Assembly (NCBI GenBank): GCA_944323495.1
Contig: CALUSZ010000015.1
Location: 1 to 6,906 of the forward strand
Source: Candidatus Gastranaerophilales bacterium
GTDB taxonomy: Bacteria > Cyanobacteriota > Vampirovibrionia > Gastranaerophilales > Gastranaerophilaceae
Length of the DNA: 6,906 nucleotides
Direction of reading: 5' to 3'
Shown: positions 1 to 4,688 of the stretch, piece after piece
Position numbering within the stretch: the first letter of the stretch is position 1
How the letters are laid out: each line of letters starts with the position of its first letter
The notes under the pieces: model-generated
What the model saw: the letters and a program-made list of their open reading frames with translations, nothing else
What the model was told of the DNA's origin: nothing
Database searches by the model: none
Position numbers and translations under genes: made by a program

Positions 1-87
1 CTGCACGTCAATTAAATCCGGTAAATCGTCCAAACGTGTATTAGGAATACCCATTGGCGTTACTCTTTTTGCATATTCTGTCGACAT
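1..87 (-). CDS. rpoB: Probable RNA polymerase beta subunit, N-terminal fragment (runs off the window)
   Basis: Only the first 29 codons are present; the gene continues past the left edge. The peptide begins MSTEYAKRVTPMG and ends RLDDLPDLIDVQ. That ending resembles the segment near the start of bacterial RpoB proteins, where a basic stretch leads into a motif of the form L-P-x-L-I-x-[IV]-Q (for example LPNLIEIQ in Bacillus-type and LPDLIEIQ in cyanobacterial beta subunits). The ATG is preceded by a good Shine-Dalgarno sequence, AGGTGA at 92-97, four bases upstream. If correct, this is the catalytic beta subunit of RNA polymerase, normally followed by rpoC. Oddly, the ribosomal protein genes rplJ and rplL that usually precede rpoB are absent; a metalloprotease gene lies upstream instead. 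The call rests on a short motif seen by eye, so it is likely but not certain. Confidence 0.62.
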   Translation of the reverse strand, partial: MSTEYAKRVTPMGIPNTRLDDLPDLIDVQ

Positions 88-150
88 TAATTCACCTCAT
101 CTATTCTAATGATGTACTATATAAAAATTTCTACTTTTATTTCGGACATA

Positions 151-159
151 ATTATCCCA
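151..159 (-). promoter_or_regulatory. Candidate extended -10 promoter for the rpoB-like gene
   Basis: On the minus strand TGGGATAAT fits an extended -10 element (TG, one base, then GATAAT, five of six matches to TATAAT). The hexamer 17 bp upstream, TAGAAT, is a poor -35, as is common with extended -10 promoters. Transcription would start near position 144 and give a leader of roughly 57 nt that contains the AGGTGA ribosome site. A second option lies just upstream: TTGACG at 201-206 with TACGAT 16 bp later. Neither is strong enough to choose firmly. Confidence 0.35.
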
Positions 160-195
160 TATACTAGCATGTTATTCTATCGTACAACATCAATT

Positions 196-223
196 TTGAA
201 CGTCAAGTTAATAAGGGTATAAT
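196..223 (+). promoter_or_regulatory. Sigma70-like promoter on the plus strand, pointing into the 3' end of the metalloprotease gene
   Basis: TTGAAC (196-201) and a perfect TATAAT (218-223) are separated by 16 bp, with a predicted start near 230. No plus-strand gene lies downstream: transcription would run antisense into the metalloprotease gene, which ends at 273. It could drive an antisense or small RNA or be a chance match in AT-rich sequence. The -35 touches a TTGACG element on the opposite strand (201-206), so the two could interfere. Confidence 0.35.
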
Positions 224-272
224 GCACAATTTTTCAAGTGGTTTGTTTACAAAAATTTACAATGAATAATTT

Positions 273-821
273 TTAGTGATATTTATTATATAGCAGCCTC
301 ATATCTTCATCTGTTAGATACTGCATAGAATCCAAATCATACGGGTACATTATGCTGCCGCTGTTTGGCGAATGTCCTAAACCTATAGCATGTCCGGCTT
401 CATGAAGCATAACTCCATATATATGATCTTTTGAGCGCGTTACTATTTTTCTAACATACCTTCCGCCTTCATACGCACGAAAATATTCTTTGGTTCCAAT
501 CGTAACAAATGCCTTGTAATACTGTCCTGCACGTGTCATCATCTCAGTACAGCCCACTGCACCGGCATCGCTGCAGTTTGCAACAAAATCAACAAACTCA
601 ACTTCTATATTAGCATTGCTTGGACTGCTTACAAATTTAAATCTAACAAGCTTTTTAGATCTATATTCCCATGCTTCGAATGCCTGCTGCATTAAATCAC
701 TCATTTGCCCGTATTCAGGAATATAAACATAAATAGGCTGACCAACCCAGCGTGGTTTTTGGGCAGCTATACAAGGTAAAAGAAATAAAAATGCTAATAT
801 TGTTATAAAAATCTTTTTCAT
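273..821 (-). CDS. Secreted matrixin-like (M10-type) zinc metalloprotease
   Basis: This 182-residue protein is a small exported zinc peptidase. Residues 1-20 form a Sec signal peptide: two lysines, a hydrophobic core, and a probable cleavage after IAA. The zinc site is explicit: HEAGHAIGLGH at 140-150 matches HExxHxxGxxH, with ligands H140, H144 and H150 and catalytic E141. A metzincin Met-turn follows as SIMYP at 156-160 (M158). The ending LTDEDMRLLYNKY resembles the C-terminal helix of matrixin catalytic domains. Cysteines 83 and 91 could form a disulfide in the exported protein. No propeptide with a cysteine switch and no C-terminal binding domain is present, so this is a bare catalytic domain. 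The ATG sits three bases after the purB stop, and its ribosome site AGAGGTGA (825-832) overlaps that stop, so translation is probably coupled to purB. The substrate is unknown. The fold assignment is firm; the biological role is not. Confidence 0.88.
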   Translation of the reverse strand: MKKIFITILAFLFLLPCIAAQKPRWVGQPIYVYIPEYGQMSDLMQQAFEAWEYRSKKLVRFKFVSSPSNANIEVEFVDFVANCSDAGAVGCTEMMTRAGQYYKAFVTIGTKEYFRAYEGGRYVRKIVTRSKDHIYGVMLHEAGHAIGLGHSPNSGSIMYPYDLDSMQYLTDEDMRLLYNKYH

Positions 822-824
822 TTG

Positions 825-2105
825 TCACCTCTCAAACCTTGCAAAAACTTTATCGATATTTTCTAAATATGCCTTTGTATCAAAACATTCATCTAATTCC
901 GCATTTGTAAGTAAGTTTTCACTCTCAAGCCCTTTTCTGAAATCGCCGCCGTTTAATGCCTCTAGAGCATGTTTTTGAACAATTCTATACGCATCTTCTC
1001 TTGTAAAACCTTTATCTACAAGCTTTAGCATAACTTTTTGTGAATAAACAACCCCGCCATAGAGTTTTGTATTCTTAAGCATATTATCCTCATGCACAAC
1101 AAGATTTTCCATAACACCCTTGAACCTATGTAGCATAAAATCTATAAGGATTAGAGAGTCCGGAAATATTATTCTCTCAGCGGAGCTATGCGAAATATCT
1201 CTTTCATGCCAGAGATTAATATTTTCAAAAGCGGCTAGCATATTAGATCGGACTACACGCGCAAGCCCGCATAAATTTTCGCATAAAACAGGGTTCTTTT
1301 TATGCGGCATAGCGGAAGACCCTTTTTGATGTGCGCCAAAACCTTCTTCAACCTCTCTTACCTCTGTTTTTTGAAGATGCCTTATCTCTGTTGCAAACTG
1401 CTCTATTATAGAAGATATAACAGCAAGAGATGCCATAAATTTTGCATGCCTGTCTCTTGATATAATCTGCGTTGAAATCCTTGCAGGTCTAAGCCCTAGA
1501 TATTCACATGCATATTCTTCAACTTCAATAGGAAGATTACTATAAGTCCCGACAGGTCCTGATATTTGCCCGACAGAGATTTCATTAAGTGTATGTTCAA
1601 AACTTTTTCTTGCACGCTCTAATTCGTCCAGCCAATTAAGCAGCTTAAACCCGAATGTTGTAACTTCCGCATGAACCCCATGAGAGCGGCCCATACAAAT
1701 TGTATTTTTGTATTTGAATGCTAAATTTTTAACAACTTTTATAAGTTCATCTAATTCTTTCTCTATAATCTTCGAACTGTCAACAATTTGAAGAGCAAAT
1801 GCCGTATCAATTACATCAGAGCTTGTAAGCCCCATATGAATATATTTTGCGTTCTCTTCTCCGACAGATTCATTTACAGCTGTCAAAAAAGCAATTACAT
1901 CATGCCTGACTTCACGTTCAATCTCGTCTATTCTTTCTATTGTAAAAGAGGCTTTATTTTTAATCTCTTCAAGATTCTCAAACGGGATTCGGCCAAGCTT
2001 TGCATAAGCTTCACACACTGCAATTTCAACTCTTAAATAATAATTAAACTTTTCCTTTAAATCCCAGATTTTTTTTATTTCTTCACGCGAATATCTATCT
2101 ATCAT
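825..2105 (-). CDS. purB: Adenylosuccinate lyase
   Basis: PurB catalyses two fumarate-releasing steps in the cytoplasm: SAICAR to AICAR in purine synthesis, and adenylosuccinate to AMP. The fumarase/aspartase superfamily signature is intact as GSSAMPHKKNP at residues 262-272, on the flexible loop carrying the catalytic serine. Active-site histidines appear at the expected places: H68 (RHDV), H90 (IHMGLTSSD) and H142 (GRSHGVHAE). At 426 residues the protein is full length for the short bacterial type. I chose the ATG at 2103-2105 (MIDRYSREEI), which is where PurB proteins normally begin. The reading frame extends five codons further to a TTG at 2118-2120, but those codons lie across the -10 box. 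No Shine-Dalgarno sequence precedes the ATG, and the predicted transcription start coincides with it. The metalloprotease gene follows three bases downstream, apparently in the same transcript. No other purine genes are nearby. Confidence 0.95.
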   Translation of the reverse strand: MIDRYSREEIKKIWDLKEKFNYYLRVEIAVCEAYAKLGRIPFENLEEIKNKASFTIERIDEIEREVRHDVIAFLTAVNESVGEENAKYIHMGLTSSDVIDTAFALQIVDSSKIIEKELDELIKVVKNLAFKYKNTICMGRSHGVHAEVTTFGFKLLNWLDELERARKSFEHTLNEISVGQISGPVGTYSNLPIEVEEYACEYLGLRPARISTQIISRDRHAKFMASLAVISSIIEQFATEIRHLQKTEVREVEEGFGAHQKGSSAMPHKKNPVLCENLCGLARVVRSNMLAAFENINLWHERDISHSSAERIIFPDSLILIDFMLHRFKGVMENLVVHEDNMLKNTKLYGGVVYSQKVMLKLVDKGFTREDAYRIVQKHALEALNGGDFRKGLESENLLTNAELDECFDTKAYLENIDKVFARFER

Positions 2106-2111
2106 AATAGA

Positions 2112-2140
2112 ATTATACAATAAAATAGGGAGGGTTTGAA
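2112..2140 (-). promoter_or_regulatory. purB promoter, predicted to give a leaderless transcript
   Basis: On the minus strand a perfect TATAAT (2112-2117) lies 17 bp after TTCAAA (2135-2140, four of six matches to TTGACA). Counting from the -10, +1 falls on position 2105, the A of the purB ATG. The -35 lies inside the loop and inner stem of the upstream terminator hairpin, so the two signals share bases. The sequence between -10 and ATG (TCTATT) has no ribosome site. Confidence 0.6.
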
Positions 2141-2148
2141 CCCTCCCT
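2118..2148 (-). terminator. Intrinsic terminator of the paralog pair
   Basis: The arms AGGGAGGGTT and AACCCTCCCT (2127-2148 in all) can pair perfectly over ten base pairs, leaving a two-base loop, or nine pairs with a tetraloop. Read on the minus strand, the hairpin begins five bases after the TAA at 2154-2156 and is followed by ATTTTATTG. Read on the plus strand it is followed by TTTAATTT, so it could also stop antisense transcription leaving purB. It is the only strong terminator seen in the window. Confidence 0.82.
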
Positions 2149-2153
2149 TTAAT

Positions 2154-2504
2154 TTAGTCATTATTGAATAATGATTTCCAAAAGCTAGTTTCTGCTTCTA
2201 TTGCATTTCTCGTATTTTCACGCCTTTTTTGTGCTTCTCTTTGCTTCTTCTTCAATTCACGTTGTCTTTCTCGTTGCTGTTTTTGGTAAGCCTTCTGCCT
2301 TTCCTTTTGTTGCTTCTCATAAGCTTTTTGTCTTTGTTCTCTGGCTTTTCTCTGCGCTTCAGCTTGTGAATTTAGTTCTTTCTCTTTTGTTGTTATAGGT
2401 GAAATCAGATTATCAACAAAATTCTGAACACGTGATTCTGCAGCATTTGCCGCTATTGATGTTGTGAGCATTGCAATAATTGCAGCAGCTAAAAACTTTT
2501 TCAT
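2154..2504 (-). CDS. Small secreted, highly charged coiled-coil protein (downstream paralog)
   Basis: I do not recognise a named family. The 116-residue protein starts with a Sec signal peptide (residues 1-21, cleavage likely after ANA). The mature part has three zones. Residues 22-45 (AAESRVQNFVDNLISPITTKEK and onwards) are nearly matched in the upstream neighbour. Residues about 46-95 are a Lys/Arg/Gln/Glu-rich helix with a clear 11-residue tandem repeat, KAYEKQQKERQ (60-70) and KAYQKQQRERQ (71-81). Residues 99-112 (RNAIEAETSFWKSL) are again conserved in the neighbour. There is no cysteine and no catalytic motif, so a structural, binding or envelope role is the best inference. I prefer the ATG at 2502-2504 over the TTG at 2511-2513: GGAAAGG abuts the TTG, which is too close, but lies nine bases before the ATG, and the ATG gives a standard MKK signal peptide. 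The upstream gene stops 15 bases earlier, so the two form an operon. Confidence 0.8.
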   Translation of the reverse strand: MKKFLAAAIIAMLTTSIAANAAESRVQNFVDNLISPITTKEKELNSQAEAQRKAREQRQKAYEKQQKERQKAYQKQQRERQRELKKKQREAQKRRENTRNAIEAETSFWKSLFNND

Positions 2505-2519
2505 AAAATTCAACCTTTC

Positions 2520-2831
2520 CTATTTTGTTAAAGATTTCCAGTAATCCTTTTCAGCCTGAATAGCGTCTTTTGTTGCCTGACGTCTTGCTTTAGCTTCCTG
2601 CATTTGTTTTTCTCTAGCAGCTTGACGTTCTTCTTGTTGTTTCTTCAATTCAGCCTGCTTAGCTTCATTAGCTTTTTGTTGTGCTTCCATTTTCTCATTG
2701 AATGCTTTTTCTTTCTCTGTTATTGGAGAAAGCTTTTTGTTTACATAATTTTCTAATCTTGATTCTGCTGCTGTTGCTGCTAATGATGCAGTAAGTGCAA
2801 TAACAGCTAATAATGTAAATAGTCTTTTCAT
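2520..2831 (-). CDS. Small secreted, highly charged coiled-coil protein (upstream paralog)
   Basis: This 103-residue protein is a clear paralog of the next gene. It has a signal peptide (MKRLFTLLAV onward, cleavage likely after ATA, residue 21), a conserved start to the mature chain (AAESRLENYVNKKLSPITEKEK, in register with the paralog and with no gap through residue 42), a Gln/Lys/Glu-rich helical middle (about 45-85), and a conserved end (KDAIQAEKDYWKSL, 88-101). It differs from its partner in lacking the 11-residue repeat and in being 13 residues shorter in the middle. It also has a more balanced charge there, whereas the partner is strongly basic. The ribosome site AGAAAGGAG lies nine bases before the ATG, and a good promoter lies just upstream. 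The cellular site is probably the periplasm or cell surface. Function unknown; a duplication followed by divergence of the middle segment is the simplest reading. Confidence 0.85.
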   Translation of the reverse strand: MKRLFTLLAVIALTASLAATAAESRLENYVNKKLSPITEKEKAFNEKMEAQQKANEAKQAELKKQQEERQAAREKQMQEAKARRQATKDAIQAEKDYWKSLTK

Positions 2832-2861
2832 AATATAAAACTCCTTTCTCGTGTATAATGA

Positions 2862-2890
2862 ATTTTAAAATACTTTTTTTTATTTTTCAA
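2862..2890 (-). promoter_or_regulatory. Promoter of the secreted paralog operon
   Basis: On the minus strand TTGAAA (2885-2890, five of six) and TAAAAT (2862-2867, five of six) are separated by exactly 17 bp. The predicted start is near 2855, giving a leader of about 24 nt that contains the strong AGAAAGGAG ribosome site. Its -35 lies one base from the -10 of the divergent wecG-like gene, so the two promoters share a face of DNA and may compete. Confidence 0.65.
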
Positions 2891-2891
2891 G

Positions 2892-2897
2892 TATAAT
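2892..2897 (+). promoter_or_regulatory. -10 box of the wecG-like operon, predicted leaderless start
   Basis: A perfect TATAAT ends six bases before the ATG at 2904-2906 (intervening GTTTTT), which puts +1 on the A of the ATG. No convincing -35 is present 16-18 bp upstream; the area is A/T tracts. A second TATAAT on the same strand (2854-2859) could give a leader of about 38 nt, but that leader would have no ribosome site. Confidence 0.55.
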
Positions 2898-2903
2898 GTT
2901 TTT

Positions 2904-3623
2904 ATGAGTGTTGAGTTGCTAGGTTTTAATATTGATAATTACTCTTTTGACGAGGCAGTTGTAAGAGCAAAGAATATGATTGACGGGCATAAGGTCTCTC
3001 AAGTCGTAACTATTAACCCTGAAATGATTCAGTATGCAGAAAACAATGCTGATTTTGCAAATATTATAAAAGAAGCTGAAATGGTAATTCCTGACGGTAT
3101 AGGAGTTAAGATTGCTCTTAAGCTTACAGGGAAAAACGCAAATAGAATTCCGGGGATAGATTTTGCAAGAAGGTTGTTAAGTGAAGCTTCAAAAAATAAT
3201 ATTCCGGTTGCAATTATAGGGGCTAAGGAAGAAGTTATAAGCAAGGCTGTAGAGAATTTACAAAAAGAAATATCCGGACTCAATATTGTTTATTACCATA
3301 ACGGATATTTTGATAATGATGAGCCTATATACAATGAACTCAAGTCAAAATCGCCAAAACTTATTCTTGTTGCGTTAGGTTCTCCAAAACAGGAAGAGTT
3401 TATATACAAAGCTAAAAAGATTCTGAATCCTGCTCTTATGATAGGAATTGGCGGAAGTCTTGATGTCTGGTCCGGAAATCTCAAACGGGCGCCTAAAATT
3501 ATCCAGAGTTTAGGGCTTGAATGGTTCTATAGAACTGTATGTCAGCCTTCAAGATTTAAAAGGATTTTTCCGGCTCTGCCGTTATTTTTGTTAAAAGTTA
3601 TCAATTATAAGGATAAAATTTAA
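2904..3623 (+). CDS. WecG/TagA/CpsF-family glycosyltransferase (GT26)
   Basis: Family members transfer a sugar, typically N-acetylmannosamine or its uronic acid, from a UDP-sugar to an undecaprenyl-diphosphate-linked acceptor on the inner face of the membrane, in making surface polysaccharide or teichoic-acid-like linkers. The 239-residue length is typical. Family motifs appear in order: T36 and N38 in TINPEM; IPDGIGV with D64, aligning with the proposed catalytic Asp of TagA; GSPKQE at 159-164 (Q163); GIGGSLDVWSG at 181-191; and LKRAPKIIQ then LGLEWFYR at 203-210. The C-terminal tail has arginines at 210, 217 and 220, matching the membrane-binding appendage described for TagA. It then ends in a hydrophobic stretch, FPALPLFLLKVI. 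The gene leads an operon: transketolase begins immediately after its TAA. No other polysaccharide genes are nearby, so the sugar and product cannot be named. No Shine-Dalgarno sequence precedes the ATG. Confidence 0.92.
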   Translation: MSVELLGFNIDNYSFDEAVVRAKNMIDGHKVSQVVTINPEMIQYAENNADFANIIKEAEMVIPDGIGVKIALKLTGKNANRIPGIDFARRLLSEASKNNIPVAIIGAKEEVISKAVENLQKEISGLNIVYYHNGYFDNDEPIYNELKSKSPKLILVALGSPKQEEFIYKAKKILNPALMIGIGGSLDVWSGNLKRAPKIIQSLGLEWFYRTVCQPSRFKRIFPALPLFLLKVINYKDKI

Positions 3624-4457
3624 ATGCTTACAAAAAGTGAACTAGAAGAATTAAAAAATTTTGCGTGCAAAACAAGAAAAAATATTGTAAAAATGGTCTG
3701 TAATGCAAAATCCGGCCACCCGGGAGGGTCGCTTTCAGGCGCCGATATTTTAGCTGTTTTGTATAATAAATCACTTAATATTCCATCAGATTGGGATAAA
3801 TCTCCAGATTTTGAAAAAAGAGACAGATTTATACTATCTAAAGGGCACGCTTCTCCGCTTTTATATGCAACGCTTGCTGAGCATGGAATGTTTCCGGAAG
3901 AAGAATTAATGACTTTTAGAAAATTCCATTCAAGACTTCAAGGCCACCCGGCAAAAGGATATCTTCCGGGGATTGAAACTTCTACAGGCTCTTTAGGGCA
4001 GGGACTCTCTATAGGGTGCGGTATCGCAATGGGGCTCAAACTCGACAATAATCCAGCTTATGTTGTTGTATATACAGGAGATGGAGAGCTTCAGGAAGGT
4101 TCTTGCTGGGAAGCTTTTATGCAGGCAGCGCATAGAAAACTTGATAACCTTATTGCAATAATCGATAGAAATAAACTTCAAATTGACGGCTGCACGGAAG
4201 ATGTTATGGCGCTTGATAATTTGAATGATAAAATTAAAGCTTTTAACTGGGACGTTATTGAGATTAACGGGCACGACTTTGAGCAAATATATGATGCTGT
4301 TGAAAAAGCTAAAAAAGCAGTTAAACCTTGCGCAATAATTGCTCATACAATCAAAGGAAAAGGGTGCTCGTTTATGGAAAACCAAGCCTCATGGCATGGT
4401 AAAGCGCCTAATGAAGAGCAATTACAACAGGCTTTAAAAGAATTGGGAGAGGAGTAA
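3624..4457 (+). CDS. Transketolase, N-terminal (thiamine-diphosphate-binding) subunit
   Basis: This is the first half of a split transketolase, the enzyme that moves two-carbon ketol units between sugar phosphates in the pentose phosphate pathway. At 277 residues it is full length for the N-terminal subunit. Visible motifs are GHPGGSLS (31-38, with H32), LSKGHASP (71-78, H75), TGSLGQGL (121-128), the cofactor/metal-binding GDGELQEG (152-159) completed by N183 in DRNKLQIDG, and HTIKGKG (241-247) followed by WHGK (257-260). The C-terminal subunit carrying the pyrimidine-binding domain is needed for activity and usually sits directly downstream; it is not in this window. The ATG abuts the stop of the glycosyltransferase gene; AAGGA at 3609-3613 lies ten bases upstream as its ribosome site. 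The next gene's ribosome site lies in its last codons, so the three genes appear co-transcribed and coupled. Confidence 0.93.
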   Translation: MLTKSELEELKNFACKTRKNIVKMVCNAKSGHPGGSLSGADILAVLYNKSLNIPSDWDKSPDFEKRDRFILSKGHASPLLYATLAEHGMFPEEELMTFRKFHSRLQGHPAKGYLPGIETSTGSLGQGLSIGCGIAMGLKLDNNPAYVVVYTGDGELQEGSCWEAFMQAAHRKLDNLIAIIDRNKLQIDGCTEDVMALDNLNDKIKAFNWDVIEINGHDFEQIYDAVEKAKKAVKPCAIIAHTIKGKGCSFMENQASWHGKAPNEEQLQQALKELGEE

Positions 4458-4461
4458 TTAT

Positions 4462-4671
4462 ATGGTAGTAAAAACATGCCCTTTTGCAGAAAACAGAGTA
4501 TGCAATGACGAGTGTCCGCTATTTATTTCACCGGACGAATTAAATGAGTTTGTAGTTGCAAGGCTATCCTCTATTGGCGTAATCAATCGTTCAGATGGCG
4601 GCTGCTCTCTAAAAATGCTTGCCCTAAGCCAAAGCAGAGCCATATTTGAAAATACAAACACAAGAGGCTAG
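4462..4671 (+). CDS. Small four-cysteine protein of unknown function
   Basis: I do not recognise a named family for this 69-residue protein. It contains four cysteines in a metal-site-like layout: C6, C14 and C18 (CPF, seven residues, C, three residues, CP) and C48 in GGCSLKMLALSQ. The middle (SPDELNEFVVARLSSIGVI, 23-41) looks helical, and the tail KMLALSQSRAIFENT is probably a second helix. This suggests a small zinc- or iron-sulfur-binding fold with the fourth ligand at the start of the last helix; that is inference. There is no signal peptide, so it is presumably cytoplasmic. Coding status is supported by a strong ribosome site (GAGAGGAG, 4447-4454, seven bases before the ATG) overlapping the transketolase end, and by a start only four bases after that stop. 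An antisense reading frame of similar length covers the same bases but has no such support. It is the last gene of the operon. Confidence 0.78.
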   Translation: MVVKTCPFAENRVCNDECPLFISPDELNEFVVARLSSIGVINRSDGGCSLKMLALSQSRAIFENTNTRG

Positions 4672-4688
4672 GGGTAATAATATATAAG

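Noticed and set aside
196..206. TTGA/TCAA short inverted repeat as an operator
   Set aside because: Four-base arms are expected by chance and it is already explained by overlapping -35-like elements.
762..821. Lipoprotein signal (cysteine 17 in LLPC) for the metalloprotease
   Set aside because: Proline directly before the cysteine does not fit a lipobox, and a normal signal peptidase I site (IAA) follows; a soluble secreted form is more likely.
1120..1329. Plus-strand reading frames antisense to purB (also 1788-2036)
   Set aside because: Both are shadows of conserved purB sequence with no motif and no initiation signals.
2106..2120. TTG start five codons upstream of the chosen purB ATG
   Set aside because: The extra codons overlap the TATAAT, PurB proteins normally begin at MIDRYS, and no ribosome site precedes the TTG.
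2505..2513. TTG start three codons upstream for the downstream secreted paralog
   Set aside because: GGAAAGG touches the TTG with no spacing but is nine bases from the ATG, and the ATG gives a signal peptide in register with the paralog.
3993..4385. 130-residue minus-strand reading frame inside the transketolase gene
   Set aside because: It lies wholly antisense to a well-conserved gene, lacks recognisable motifs, and is Phe/Asn/Ile-rich as expected for a shadow frame.
4458..4661. 67-residue minus-strand reading frame over the four-cysteine gene
   Set aside because: It has no ribosome site or operon context, while the plus-strand frame has a strong ribosome site and coupled spacing.
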